Assembly: GCA_937959265.1 (NCBI GenBank)
Contig: CALGMA010000006.1
Coordinates: forward strand, 124,001-188,000
Direction: 5' to 3'
DNA from: an uncultured Anaerolineae bacterium
GTDB taxonomy: Bacteria; Chloroflexota; Anaerolineae; J036; Brachytrichaceae
DNA length: 64,000 nucleotides
The notes under the pieces were generated by a model. It was given only the letters and a program-made list of their open reading frames with translations, was not told the origin of the DNA and ran no database searches. The position numbers and the translations under genes were made by a program. This document shows, one piece after another, positions 9,145 through 18,000 of this stretch. Every line of letters starts with the position of its first letter. The first letter of the stretch is position 1.

Positions 9145-10236
9145 TCAGGCCGTGCCGGAGCCGGATGCTTCTGCCGCTTCATCCGTTCTATCGCTTCGCC
9201 ACTCGAACGCGCGCGCCGGCCCGCGAGGGCGTATGCTGACGCGCGCCCCAATCGGCATCGCCGATGCGCCATCGGTGCGCGCCAGCAAGCGCTCGCTGCC
9301 ATCCAGGCACAACGACAGCAACTGGTCGTGGCCGAAATAGAGCACCTGCTCCACGCATCCCCGTCCGTCTGGGTCAGCGGATACATCCAGCGCTTCCGGG
9401 CGGATGAGCAACTGCACACGGCCGCGCGCAGGCGATTCCAGCGCCACGCGCCCCAGGACACATTCGGCGTAGTCGCCGTATGCCTGCGCCGGCAAGAAGT
9501 TCGCCTCGCCGAGGAAGCGCGCCACGAACGGCGAAGCCGGGTGAGCATACAGTTGGCGCGGCGTCCCCGTCTGCACGATGCGTCCGTATTGCATGACCGC
9601 CAGCGCGTCGGCCATGCTGAGCGCCTCTTCGCGGTCGTGCGTGACGAACAAGGCTGCAACGCCGCTGCGCTTCAGCACGCCGCGCACTTCCTCGCGCAGC
9701 GCGACGCGCAGCGCATGGTCAAGGTTGGAGAACGGCTCGTCCAGCAGGAGCAATTGCGGCTGCGGCGCCAGCGCGCGCGCCAGCGCGACGCGCTGCTGTT
9801 GCCCGCCGGAAAGCTCGTGGGGGTAACGCTGGGCCAGACCGCTCAACTGCACTTGATCGAGCGTTGCCATCGCTCGGGCCAAGGCTTCTGCTCTATCCAG
9901 GCCGTGCAATCCGAAGGCGACGTTGGCAACTACGGTCATGTGGGGGAAGAGCGCGTAGTCTTGAAAGACCATCCCAACGCCGCGCTTCTCCGGCGGCGTG
10001 TTCACCCCCGGCCCGAACACCGTCTGGTCGCCGATGGCGATGGATGCCTCTGGGTCAGGCTCCGGCGTCTCCAGCCCGTTGATCAGGCGCAGCAGGGTCG
10101 TTTTGCCGCAGCCGCTGGGGCCAAGCAGCACCACGATCTGACCGAGTGCGACCTCGAGCGATGCCCGGTAAACCGCATATGCGTCTTTGACCCCGAAGCG
10201 CTTTGAGACGTTGCAGACGCGCAAGGCCGGCGTCAT
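9145..10236 (-). CDS. fbpC: Ferric iron ABC transporter ATPase (FbpC type)
   Basis: Energises iron uptake. The 363-residue product carries Walker A GPSGCGKTTLLRLINGLE (about residue 38), Q-loop FQDYALFPHM, signature LSGGQQQRV, Walker B LLLLDEPFSNLD and H-loop FVTHDREEAL, followed by a TOBE-like C-terminal regulatory region from about residue 240. Its ATG overlaps the fbpB stop by three bases (ATGA), so the two are translationally coupled. The open frame continues upstream opposite no start consistent with ABC ATPases; that part overlaps fbpB and is spurious. Related spermidine or thiamine ATPases look similar, but the neighbours settle iron. Confidence 0.92.
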   Translation of the reverse strand: MTPALRVCNVSKRFGVKDAYAVYRASLEVALGQIVVLLGPSGCGKTTLLRLINGLETPEPDPEASIAIGDQTVFGPGVNTPPEKRGVGMVFQDYALFPHMTVVANVAFGLHGLDRAEALARAMATLDQVQLSGLAQRYPHELSGGQQQRVALARALAPQPQLLLLDEPFSNLDHALRVALREEVRGVLKRSGVAALFVTHDREEALSMADALAVMQYGRIVQTGTPRQLYAHPASPFVARFLGEANFLPAQAYGDYAECVLGRVALESPARGRVQLLIRPEALDVSADPDGRGCVEQVLYFGHDQLLSLCLDGSERLLARTDGASAMPIGARVSIRPRGPARAFEWRSDRTDEAAEASGSGTA

Positions 10237-11936
10237 AGGCGCGTTTCCCAGTTGTTCTGCGCGCCGGAGCGCGAGAGACGAATGAGCAGCAACGCCGGCC
10301 CGACGCTGGCCAGGACGATGGTCAGCGCCGGCACGGCCGCCGCTTGCCAAGCCGACTCCGAGGCCAGCATATACGTCCACACCGATAAAGTTTCCATGCC
10401 AAACGGGCGCAGGAACATGGTGACCGGCAGCTCCTTGAGCGTATCCACGAACACGAGCAACAGGGCGGTCAAGACGCCCGCGCGCATCAAGGGCAGATGA
10501 ATGCGCGCCAGCACACGCGCCGGCGCAGCGCCTAGGCTGCGCGCCGCCATCTCCATGTTCGGCGTCACCTTCTCCAGGCTGGCTTCGACGCCGCTGAAGC
10601 CGATGGCCAGGAAGCGCACCAGGTAGGCATAAAGCAGCCCGATCACCGAGGCGCTCAGCAGCATGGCGCCGCCGGTCCAGCCCAGCACGGTCTCGTTCAG
10701 CGGCGCCAGCAACAGCAACACGCCCAGCGCAACTACGGCCCCTGGCATCGCGTAGCCCAGCGTGGCCAGGCGCGCGAGGAAACGAGGAGCGGCGTTGGCC
10801 TCGTCTTGCGATCCTCGTGGGCGCAGCGCGTAGGCCATCCCCAGCGCCACGGCGACGACGAGCAGCGCCGCGCCCAGCGACAGGGCCAGCGTGTTGAACA
10901 GGTATTGGCCGAACGTCGCGTCGAGCGTGCCCGGCTCGGCGCTCGCTATCTCGGCAACAGCCCATTGCGTAAGTTGGGCGACCGGCAGCCCGAACGCCAC
11001 AAACAACAGCGCAAGCGGCCCGACCAGCGCAGCAGCTGTGCGTGGGCCGGACAAACGAATGGGCGCGATCGGCCGCGCGTGACTGCCGAGTTGGTAATAG
11101 CGCGCGCGGCTGCGCAATCGGCGCTCCACCAGCACGACGCCCAGCGCGATCACCATGAGCAGCGACGCCAGTTGCACCGCAGCGTCGCGATCCATTTGGA
11201 TGATCCATAGCCGCACGACGCCTTCGCTCAACGTGACGACGTTGAAGTAGCGCACCACGGCGAAATCGGTCAGCGTTTCCATCAGCGCCAGCGCCACGCC
11301 GGCGGCCAACGACGGTCGCGCCAAAGGCAACGCCACGCGCCAGAAGACCGCGCAATCGCTCAGGCCAGCGGCGCGCGCAGCATCGCGCTGCGCCGCCGAT
11401 TGCTCGCGGAACGCCGCCCGCGCCAGCAGATACACATAGGGGTAGAGCGTCAGGCTGAGCACGAAAATCGCGCCCGGCAGCGAGCGGAACTCGAACAGCT
11501 CAAAGTCCGGCCCCAACCAGGCGCGGAGCTGCGTTTGGACGGGGCCGGCGTAGTCGAACAGCGACATGGAGACGTAGCCCAGGATGTAGCCGGGGATGGC
11601 GATGGGCAAGACCAGCAGCCACTCGATCAGCTTCACGCCGGGAAACGTGTAGGTCGTGACCAGCCAGGCCAGCGCCGTGCCCAGCGCCAGCGTGGTCGCG
11701 CCAACGCCCAGCATGAGCAGCGTCGTGTTCAGCAACATCTCCGGCAGCAGCGTGCGCCACAGATGCGCCCAAATTTCGCCGTCGAGGTGCAGCCAGGTCA
11801 GCGCCAGGCCGATCAACGGCAACAGGACCAAAAAGGCGGGGATCGCTGCGGCCAACGCGCCGGCGTCGAAGGCCGGCCGTCGCCGGCTAACCGCTGCGAT
11901 GCGCCCTAGGCAGGGGGGTGTACTCGCGCGTTCCAA
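10233..11936 (-). CDS. fbpB: Ferric iron ABC transporter permease (FbpB type, fused dimer)
   Basis: A 567-residue inner-membrane protein with about 12 helices in two homologous halves, each bearing the permease EAA-type loop (AARAAGLSDCAVFWRVALP near residue 190 and AARSLGAAPARVLARIHLP near 480). This double-permease form is standard for FbpB/ThiP-type importers. The frame begins with a TTG; the exact start is uncertain because no clear ribosome site is visible. It follows fbpA after about 100 bases that hold a strong hairpin and overlaps fbpC by an ATGA. Confidence 0.92.
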   Translation of the reverse strand: MERASTPPCLGRIAAVSRRRPAFDAGALAAAIPAFLVLLPLIGLALTWLHLDGEIWAHLWRTLLPEMLLNTTLLMLGVGATTLALGTALAWLVTTYTFPGVKLIEWLLVLPIAIPGYILGYVSMSLFDYAGPVQTQLRAWLGPDFELFEFRSLPGAIFVLSLTLYPYVYLLARAAFREQSAAQRDAARAAGLSDCAVFWRVALPLARPSLAAGVALALMETLTDFAVVRYFNVVTLSEGVVRLWIIQMDRDAAVQLASLLMVIALGVVLVERRLRSRARYYQLGSHARPIAPIRLSGPRTAAALVGPLALLFVAFGLPVAQLTQWAVAEIASAEPGTLDATFGQYLFNTLALSLGAALLVVAVALGMAYALRPRGSQDEANAAPRFLARLATLGYAMPGAVVALGVLLLLAPLNETVLGWTGGAMLLSASVIGLLYAYLVRFLAIGFSGVEASLEKVTPNMEMAARSLGAAPARVLARIHLPLMRAGVLTALLLVFVDTLKELPVTMFLRPFGMETLSVWTYMLASESAWQAAAVPALTIVLASVGPALLLIRLSRSGAQNNWETRL

Positions 11937-11972
11937 ATTGAAACTTCCAGGACGGGTGATTCTACGGCGTCA

Positions 11973-12003
11973 GGCAGGGTCAAGCATGCAACCCGACCCT
12001 GCC
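11973..12003 (-). terminator. Hairpin between fbpA and fbpB
   Basis: Perfect 9-bp arms GGCAGGGTC (11973-11981) and GACCCTGCC (11995-12003) enclose a 13-base loop. No U tract follows, so it more likely protects fbpA mRNA or gives partial termination, producing more binding protein than permease. Confidence 0.65.
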
Positions 12004-12036
12004 CGAAAGAAGATCACGCCGGCAAAGCGTGGGGAG

Positions 12037-13071
12037 TCATTTGTAACCGACTCGCTCAAGCAGCTTGATCGCCTGCGCCTGCAACGGCCCGTATTGTGGC
12101 AGCGAGGCCAGATCGGCCTTGAACGAGCCGAATCCTCTCAACACCTCGGCCGGTTGGGCAGAAGGATTGACCGGATACTCGCTGTTGCCGCCGGGCAGGC
12201 CGGCTACGCCCGAGTCCTGACCGCGCGTGGCGAGCCACTCGAGCAGCTTAACCGCGTTCTCTCGGTTGGGCGCGTTCGCCGTCACGCCGGCGCCGGAGAG
12301 GTTGACATGCACACCGCGATCCTTCTGGTTGGCCCAGAATAGCTTCACCGGAAAGTTCGGATCGGACTTCAGCTTGTTGCCAAGGTAGTAATGGTTAGTA
12401 ATCCCAACGTCGCACTTGCCGGCTGCGATGGTGTCCAGAATGCGGCTATCGCTGTCAATGAAGGTCGGGCGATTGGCCATCCAACCGCGCAGCACGCGCT
12501 CGGTCTGCTGCTCGCCGTTGTTGGCGATCATGCTGGCAACCAACGAGACGGTGTAAATGTGCGTCGCCGGGCGCATGCACAGTCGCCCGCGCCATTTGCG
12601 ATCGGCCAGCGCTTCATAGGTAGAGAGTTCTTCGGGCTTGACTTTGGCGGGGTTATACATGAGGGTGCGATAGCGCAGCGAGAGCGCATACCAGCGACCC
12701 TGAGGGTCGCGCAGCTCCGCCGGGATGACGGTGTTCAACACATCAGATTGAATCGGCTGCAACAGCCCCTCGTCGGCCGCGGTCTGCAGGGCGCCGACGT
12801 CAATCACGAAGAACACGTCGGCCGGCGTCTGCGGTCCCTCGGCGCGCAGCCGCTCCAGCAACGCCTGCGTAGAGGCGTTGGACAGGCGAACCTGAATGCC
12901 AGTCTCGCGCGAGAACTCGGCGAAGACCTTCTCGAGTGCGCCGTAGTGTCGTGCCGAATACACGTTGACTATCTTCGTCTGCGCTGCCGTCGGCACGGGT
13001 TGCGTCAGACTCAACGAAGCCACCGCCAGCGCGCTGGCGATGGGCATCAGCACAGATTTGCGTCTCTTCAC
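12037..13071 (-). CDS. fbpA: Ferric iron ABC transporter substrate-binding protein (FbpA type)
   Basis: A 344-residue secreted binding protein: signal peptide from residue 1 to about 30 ending QPVPTAAQ, then KIVNVYSARHYGAL, the N-terminal Fe-binding block of the FbpA/FutA family. ITNHYYLG (about 225) holds the Tyr pair that ligates ferric iron, followed by WANQKDRGVHVNLSGAG. No lipobox Cys is seen. The start is a GTG at 13071 with AGGAGA seven bases upstream. First gene of the operon fbpA-fbpB-fbpC-DUF3054. No recognisable Fur box is evident upstream. Confidence 0.93.
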   Translation of the reverse strand: MKRRKSVLMPIASALAVASLSLTQPVPTAAQTKIVNVYSARHYGALEKVFAEFSRETGIQVRLSNASTQALLERLRAEGPQTPADVFFVIDVGALQTAADEGLLQPIQSDVLNTVIPAELRDPQGRWYALSLRYRTLMYNPAKVKPEELSTYEALADRKWRGRLCMRPATHIYTVSLVASMIANNGEQQTERVLRGWMANRPTFIDSDSRILDTIAAGKCDVGITNHYYLGNKLKSDPNFPVKLFWANQKDRGVHVNLSGAGVTANAPNRENAVKLLEWLATRGQDSGVAGLPGGNSEYPVNPSAQPAEVLRGFGSFKADLASLPQYGPLQAQAIKLLERVGYK

Positions 13072-13132
13072 GTCACTTTCTCCTGTTCGCTCTAGCGTCT
13101 TTGATTGTTAAGCGGAATGATCCCAGCTCAAC

Positions 13133-13138
13133 TGTCAA
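13133..13138 (-). promoter_or_regulatory. Possible -35 (TTGACA) upstream of fbpA
   Basis: On the minus strand TTGACA lies about 60 bases before the fbpA GTG. The only AT-rich -10 candidate (TTAACAAT) is about 21 bases away, longer than ideal, so this is a weak promoter call. Confidence 0.3.
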
Positions 13139-13233
13139 AACTTATACCCGGCGCACAGGCGAAGGGCAACACACGCGGTCAAGGGCGACGTTTGACCACG
13201 CTTACGATGCGGGGTTAACCGGGTTTAACGCGC

Positions 13234-14541
13234 TCACGCGCACTTCGCGCTGCCCGGCGTCGGATAGCCGGCGCCGGCGTCGTCCAGCACCAACACCCAG
13301 TCCGGCCAGATGCGCGGCGGGGTGAACTCGCGCGGGCCGTCGTTCTCGACGCGGCCGGCGCGATGGGCCGCGCCGGTGCGCGGGTCGTACCAGTGCACAT
13401 CCAGCATGCTGCCGCGCAACTTGCCCAGATCCACCGTCACTGGCTTTATCGTTGGGCAATACACGAAAGCGCAGCTGCCATCGGCATCGCGCATGGCCTG
13501 CGCGTGATGGACGCCTTCGCCGGCATCGCCGACGATGAGCGATGGGTCGGGGATGCGCGAGAGGAACGGGCGGCTCTCGATCAGTCGCCTGGCATATTGC
13601 ATTTGGCCCGAGCCGGGGAAGTGCATCGCTTCTTGCCAAGTGTGGCGGCAAAAACTCTTCGGATTCCGGCCGAGGGTGAAGAATTGCCAGATCGGGTGAC
13701 AGCCGTAGGTATGGCCGTGCGCGCCGGCGAACAGCGCCCAGTATAGGCTCTTGCGGTTGTCGTAAGCCTCGATATAGCCGTTCTCGATGTTGAAAGCGGA
13801 GGGATGGTCTTCGTAGGCCGGCTCACCGTCCATGCACGGCTTGGTCGGCGTCAGCGCGTAGTCGCGCGCGATGCACTTCCAGTTCGGCGTGTTGCGCGCG
13901 TGGCCGCTCTGCCACATGTTGAAGTCGAGCCAGTCGGCGGCGTGCCAGTCTTCCGCCGACGAGCGCCCGCCCACCGGGTGAAAGGTGATCAGGTGACGCC
14001 CCTCGTCGCCAACGCGCAACCCGGCGGCCATAGCGTTCAAGATGTCGCGATGCTCCGGCTTCTCTATCGGCCGGTCGCCGCCCAAGATCCAGATGATCGG
14101 CTTGTCCCGGTAGCGCCGGCCCAGGAACTCACCATAGATGCGCGCATTTTCAGGCGTGAAGATTTCCGGCCCGACGCCCCACTTCACGTTCCACTTGTCA
14201 CCCCAGGTAGGCAACATGCCACACCACATGCCCAAAGACGCCATGACGTTGACGATGTAATCCACGTGCTCGAAGTAGGCTTCGTTCGGGCGCGTCGGAT
14301 CGTTGTCAATCAGCGGTCGGTGGCCGTAGGGGTTGGGGTCGTTCAGGCCATCTTCCTCGGCCAACACGACCGACTGCATCACGGTAAAGCCTTTGGACGC
14401 GCGATCGCGCAAGAACCACTCGGCCTCGCTGCGATCGAGGCGATGGAAGATCTCCCATGTGGTGTCGCCAAGGTAAAAGAAGGGCTTGCCGCTTTCGTCA
14501 ACCAGATAGCGTTTATTGGAACTGACCTTGAGCATGGCCAT
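13234..14541 (-). CDS. DUF4038-type glycoside hydrolase (GH140-like)
   Basis: A 435-residue probable (beta/alpha)8-barrel hydrolase. It starts ...RYLVDESGKPFFYLGDTTWEIFHRL, the hallmark of the DUF4038 domain, continues with IIWILGGDRP (acid/base region of the barrel) and MDGEPAYEDHP (nucleophile region), and ends with a beta-sandwich domain (WYDPRTGAA) like the collagen-binding-like domain that accompanies DUF4038. GH140 members cleave apiose-containing pectin side chains, but the family is broad and the substrate here is unknown. No signal peptide, so probably cytoplasmic. It follows the other hydrolase by 27 bases in the same operon. Confidence 0.85.
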   Translation of the reverse strand: MAMLKVSSNKRYLVDESGKPFFYLGDTTWEIFHRLDRSEAEWFLRDRASKGFTVMQSVVLAEEDGLNDPNPYGHRPLIDNDPTRPNEAYFEHVDYIVNVMASLGMWCGMLPTWGDKWNVKWGVGPEIFTPENARIYGEFLGRRYRDKPIIWILGGDRPIEKPEHRDILNAMAAGLRVGDEGRHLITFHPVGGRSSAEDWHAADWLDFNMWQSGHARNTPNWKCIARDYALTPTKPCMDGEPAYEDHPSAFNIENGYIEAYDNRKSLYWALFAGAHGHTYGCHPIWQFFTLGRNPKSFCRHTWQEAMHFPGSGQMQYARRLIESRPFLSRIPDPSLIVGDAGEGVHHAQAMRDADGSCAFVYCPTIKPVTVDLGKLRGSMLDVHWYDPRTGAAHRAGRVENDGPREFTPPRIWPDWVLVLDDAGAGYPTPGSAKCA

Positions 14542-14568
14542 GACCGGGTTGTTTTGGTCTGACCATTA

Positions 14569-16770
14569 TCACCGTCGCCCCTCAGAAGACAAGTTGAACT
14601 GCCAGCCGTCATCGCCGGCCACCTGTACGCGATAACCCGCGCCGGCGCGCTCGACGCGAATGTCGAAGTGTGCATCGCCGACGCGCAGCCGCTTCACCTC
14701 GGCCCAGTCCCAGGTGGAAGGCAGGTTGGGCGCAATCGTGATGGCGCGCTCAGCAGCGCGGGGCTGGATGCCGAGGAAGCATTCGAGCACCGGCGACACC
14801 AGCCCCACGTTCGACCACAGTTGCAAGAAGCACCAATCGGCAGGCAGCGCCTCGCTCACCGCGCCGGGCGTGCGATAGGAGAATGCGCGCGTCAGCTTAT
14901 TCACAATAGCGAGCGCCTGATCCGCGTAGCCGTAGCGCGCAGCAGCCAGCGCCAGCAGGCCGGTGTTGATGCTCATCACATCATGCCGGCCGGGGTGCAG
15001 ATACATGCCCCAGGCGTTGCTGAACTCCCCACTCTGCAGCCGGTTTAGGGCGCGTCGAGCCTGCTCCGGCGTCGCCAGGCCCACTTCGAGTGGGCACAAT
15101 GTCACCCAATGGCGGAGCAGCCAGGGCAGATCAACGTCGCGCGGTGCGTCGGCGTAGCGGGCCAGGTAGGGCGCGAAGCGTCGGCGCGCCGCAGCAAAGT
15201 GGTCTTGTCCCAGCTCCAGCCATTCCTCCTCGCGCGCCCTTTGCTCCAGCTCGGCGAGGGCGCGCTCCACTTCCTGCACGCTGGCGCGCACGTCGGCAAA
15301 TAGCCCCTCTTCTTCCAGCCACCACGACTCGCGAATGCACTGCGCGAGCGCGGCTGCTTTGCCGGCCAGGTCCGGCAGGCCCTGTGAGTCGCCATCGGGG
15401 CGGACGATCCGCGCCATGTCGGCGAGGCGAACCAGCGCGTCCCAGGTATACGTCGCAACGTCAATGGCCTCGAGGCCGGCGTGCATCTCCACCGTCTCGA
15501 CGATGCTGCGCCCGCTGGGGCACAAATCGCCGTCGGGGTCGTGCCGACCGAGCGCGTAATCCAGCAGCCCGGCCCGACAGAAGGGATACATCTCGCGCAA
15601 GAAGTCGGTGTCGCCCGTCCACAACCAGTATTGATGCACGGCGCGGGTGAACGCCGGCGTCTCGACCATGTTGCCGGCGTTGAACACGACGTCAGTCGTG
15701 CTGAGTTCGTGGAGGACGCGGCCCGGCTCGTCTGGGTTGTGGCGTTCGCTCTGCGCCTTGAGCAGGCGCAGCGTGTCGCGCACCAGCTCAAACTGACCGC
15801 TCTGCAACATCGGCAGCGTCGCGTAGGCCGGGTCTATCCCAAACCACCACGGGTACTCCGGCAGCCCCGCGCCCACGCCGCGCCCAATGCCCGGCACCTC
15901 GCGCGCGAACATCTGGTTGATCAGCTTCGACCAAGCGGCAGCCTGATTCAAGGGCGCATCGGGCGTGATGAGCTGGCTAGTTTCGAGGATGGCGCTGCAC
16001 TGCGCCCGTTTGGCTGCGCGCAGGGCTTCGTGGCGCGCAAGCAGACGGCGATGCGTCGCCAGGGCTTCATCGCGCGATGCCGCCGAGCCGGCGATCGCAA
16101 AGTGAATCGTTCGAGCATAGCCGCCGTCATCCGGCAGGGCCTCGGCGGGCAACCGGTAGACGAAATGCGCCGAGATGCCCTGGCCCTGCGTGCGCTCGAC
16201 GGCCCATAGATCGCCGGTGGACGCCCCGCTCGGCGCAAGGTCGGCGCCTACCGCACACGCCCACGGGTTAGCTCCGTCGGTGAAGATGCAACGCGCCGAG
16301 GCATCCACCAGTTCGGCGTCGTCCTGGCCGTCGCGCATGCCGGCGCGTTCGCCCAGCCAGGCCGGCCGCAGGTCCGAGCGAAAGAGCGCATGCAACGACA
16401 AATCGAACGGCTGCGCCGCTCGGACGGTGAGCGTGACGAGCATCCCTTCGACGCCATCCGGCACGCAATCTTGGCGGACGATGGTGAGCGAATCGAGGCG
16501 ATATTCGAACTCGACGTGGGCCGGATATGCCCGACACTCAAGCGCCTCATTCAACCAGCGCGGCGCGCCTTGTAGTGTATCGCTGATGCCGAACCAGAAG
16601 CCGTCGAGCAACTTGATCGGGTGATTCCACACGCCCCACATCTCGCCGGGCACGTGGCCGCCTTCGGGATCGGGGAACAAGCCGTGCTGATTGCAGATGG
16701 CATAGACGCGGTCGCCACAGGCAGCGATAGGATCGGAAAGGCGATGGGATTTGGATTGTGGCGCGATCAT
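14569..16770 (-). CDS. Glycoside hydrolase with (alpha/alpha)6 barrel, glycogen-debranching-like
   Basis: A 733-residue protein. Residues 1-240 form a beta-rich N-terminal domain (MWGVWNHPIKLLDGFWFGI); from about 270 on there are helical-barrel motifs seen in amylo-1,6-glucosidase, GH63 and trehalase-like enzymes: YPWWFGIDPAY, VVFNAGNMVETPAF, WLWTGDTDFLREMYPF and WGMYLHPGRHDVMSINTG. It ends with a small beta domain. No secretion signal. Adjacent to a second hydrolase and encoded in the same direction, so the pair probably degrades one imported glycan. The exact linkage cannot be told from sequence alone. Confidence 0.8.
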   Translation of the reverse strand: MIAPQSKSHRLSDPIAACGDRVYAICNQHGLFPDPEGGHVPGEMWGVWNHPIKLLDGFWFGISDTLQGAPRWLNEALECRAYPAHVEFEYRLDSLTIVRQDCVPDGVEGMLVTLTVRAAQPFDLSLHALFRSDLRPAWLGERAGMRDGQDDAELVDASARCIFTDGANPWACAVGADLAPSGASTGDLWAVERTQGQGISAHFVYRLPAEALPDDGGYARTIHFAIAGSAASRDEALATHRRLLARHEALRAAKRAQCSAILETSQLITPDAPLNQAAAWSKLINQMFAREVPGIGRGVGAGLPEYPWWFGIDPAYATLPMLQSGQFELVRDTLRLLKAQSERHNPDEPGRVLHELSTTDVVFNAGNMVETPAFTRAVHQYWLWTGDTDFLREMYPFCRAGLLDYALGRHDPDGDLCPSGRSIVETVEMHAGLEAIDVATYTWDALVRLADMARIVRPDGDSQGLPDLAGKAAALAQCIRESWWLEEEGLFADVRASVQEVERALAELEQRAREEEWLELGQDHFAAARRRFAPYLARYADAPRDVDLPWLLRHWVTLCPLEVGLATPEQARRALNRLQSGEFSNAWGMYLHPGRHDVMSINTGLLALAAARYGYADQALAIVNKLTRAFSYRTPGAVSEALPADWCFLQLWSNVGLVSPVLECFLGIQPRAAERAITIAPNLPSTWDWAEVKRLRVGDAHFDIRVERAGAGYRVQVAGDDGWQFNLSSEGRR

Positions 16771-16800
16771 GAAAGCGAAGATGACAATGGCGACACCGCT

Positions 16801-17481
16801 TTATGGTGCCTGTTGTGGATCAATGAATTGCGTCAACAGCGGCAACCCGCCATTGCACGCCAGCGCGACCAGGGTCAGGCGGATGGCTTTGCCGGCGGCG
16901 GTGGCTAGAAAGAAGGCGAAGGGGTGCATCTTGAGAATGCCGGCGATCAAGCCGCCCACGTCGAACATCGGGTTGGGGAGCAATGCCAACACGAAGATCA
17001 CCAGCGGCCCGAACCTTTCCATCAAGTTGTGCATGTGCTGATAGATCTTGCCTTGTGGCAACACGGCGGTGCCGCCATAGCCGGCCATGTAGCCAGTCAT
17101 CTCGCCCACGGCCGACCCTAAGCCTGAGACCAGACCGGTTGCGAGCACGCCGTAGATCGGGGCCGCTGCACACGCGACAACGAAGGCCGGCGCAGGAATG
17201 AGCACCGTCGCATTGCCCACCACGCTCAGCACGAACAATCCCAGCAACCCCAGTTGGCCGAAAGCGATCAGCGCATCTCGGAATCGCGCGCTCAGCAGGA
17301 TAACGGCGACGCTGATGACAATCGCCAGGACCAGCATCACGGCCGCGCGACCGCGATGGGGATCGGGCAACGCGGTGGTCTCCTCGGCGACCGGCGACTC
17401 GTCAACTTGTAACATATGTGGCGCGCGCGACGTGCGATCTACACCCGGCGCGCCGACCGATTCGGCCTTACCGAAAAGCAT
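16801..17481 (-). CDS. VTT-domain membrane protein
   Basis: A 226-residue membrane protein. After a polar N-terminal 45 residues come about five hydrophobic segments, including AAVMLVLAIVISVAVILL and GLLGLFVLSVVGNATVLIPA, then the VTT/DedA-type core with GSAVGEMTGYMAGYGG and LPNPMFDVGGLIAGI. VTT proteins are lipid scramblase-related; this one resembles the YqaA-like branch. The start at 17481 follows the ThiS/MoaD-like stop by one base (TAAGATG), implying translational coupling. An upstream GTG at 17511 would overlap the preceding gene. Confidence 0.82.
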   Translation of the reverse strand: MLFGKAESVGAPGVDRTSRAPHMLQVDESPVAEETTALPDPHRGRAAVMLVLAIVISVAVILLSARFRDALIAFGQLGLLGLFVLSVVGNATVLIPAPAFVVACAAAPIYGVLATGLVSGLGSAVGEMTGYMAGYGGTAVLPQGKIYQHMHNLMERFGPLVIFVLALLPNPMFDVGGLIAGILKMHPFAFFLATAAGKAIRLTLVALACNGGLPLLTQFIDPQQAP

Positions 17482-17482
17482 C

Positions 17483-17803
17483 TTACGCACACTGCGAAGC
17501 TGCGCCCACACGATTTCCCCCCTCCTCCGCTCGACTGCCGCCGCTCATTGCCGGAACGAAGTGAATCTCGCTCGTCTCGGATACCGGATGGCGCAACCCC
17601 TGTTTGCTGTTCACGCCGTCCACCACCAACGTCAGGTTGGGCTTCAGGCGATCATGATCCGCTTCGATCAGCCGTGCTGCAAGCCCTGGGTAGTGCCGAT
17701 CGAGATCCTCGATCACTTGGCGCACGGTTGCCCCTTCGGCCTGCACCTCAGCCAGGCCGCCCGTTAAGCTACGCAACAACGAAGGAATCCAGACTTTTGC
17801 CAT
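17483..17803 (-). CDS. ThiS/MoaD-like sulfur-carrier protein with a tail after GG
   Basis: A 106-residue beta-grasp protein: KVWIPSLLRSLTGG opening, VRQVIEDLDRHYPGL helix, TLVVDGVNSKQGL and IHFVPAMSGG, the usual MoaD/ThiS end. These proteins carry sulfur as a C-terminal Gly-Gly thiocarboxylate for cofactor or tRNA thiolation. Here 17 residues (SRAEEGGNRVGAASQCA) follow the GG, so it would need trimming before activation or may not act as a carrier. It leads an operon with the VTT protein and two glycosidases. A second family member at 40391 ends properly in GG. Confidence 0.82.
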   Translation of the reverse strand: MAKVWIPSLLRSLTGGLAEVQAEGATVRQVIEDLDRHYPGLAARLIEADHDRLKPNLTLVVDGVNSKQGLRHPVSETSEIHFVPAMSGGSRAEEGGNRVGAASQCA

Positions 17804-17903
17804 GCCAATGATGTTCTACCTCAGCAGGTTTAACACTGTGTAGTCTGCACAGACACGCTGGATGAGCGCGTGAATCGATTTTATCCAGATGCGCCATGCG
17901 GCC

Positions 17904-17909
17904 TATAAT
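17904..17909 (+). promoter_or_regulatory. -10 box TATAAT upstream of the oligopeptide transporter
   Basis: A perfect TATAAT lies about 92 bases before the binding-protein ATG. The -35 region 17 bases upstream (TTATCC) is poor. It implies an untranslated leader of roughly 85 bases. Confidence 0.5.
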
Positions 17910-18000
17910 CTCACTCTCATATTCGCGCAGGCGCGACCTAATGAAGCGGCTGCGTCCTGAGCGTATGGATTCTTCTGAATTTGCTGTGCAAGGAGGAAAG

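Noticed and set aside
9145..11355. A single 736-codon minus-strand frame covering fbpC and beyond
   Set aside because: Only the part from 10236 encodes ATPase motifs; upstream of it the frame runs through fbpB in another reading frame with low-complexity Arg/Ala composition.
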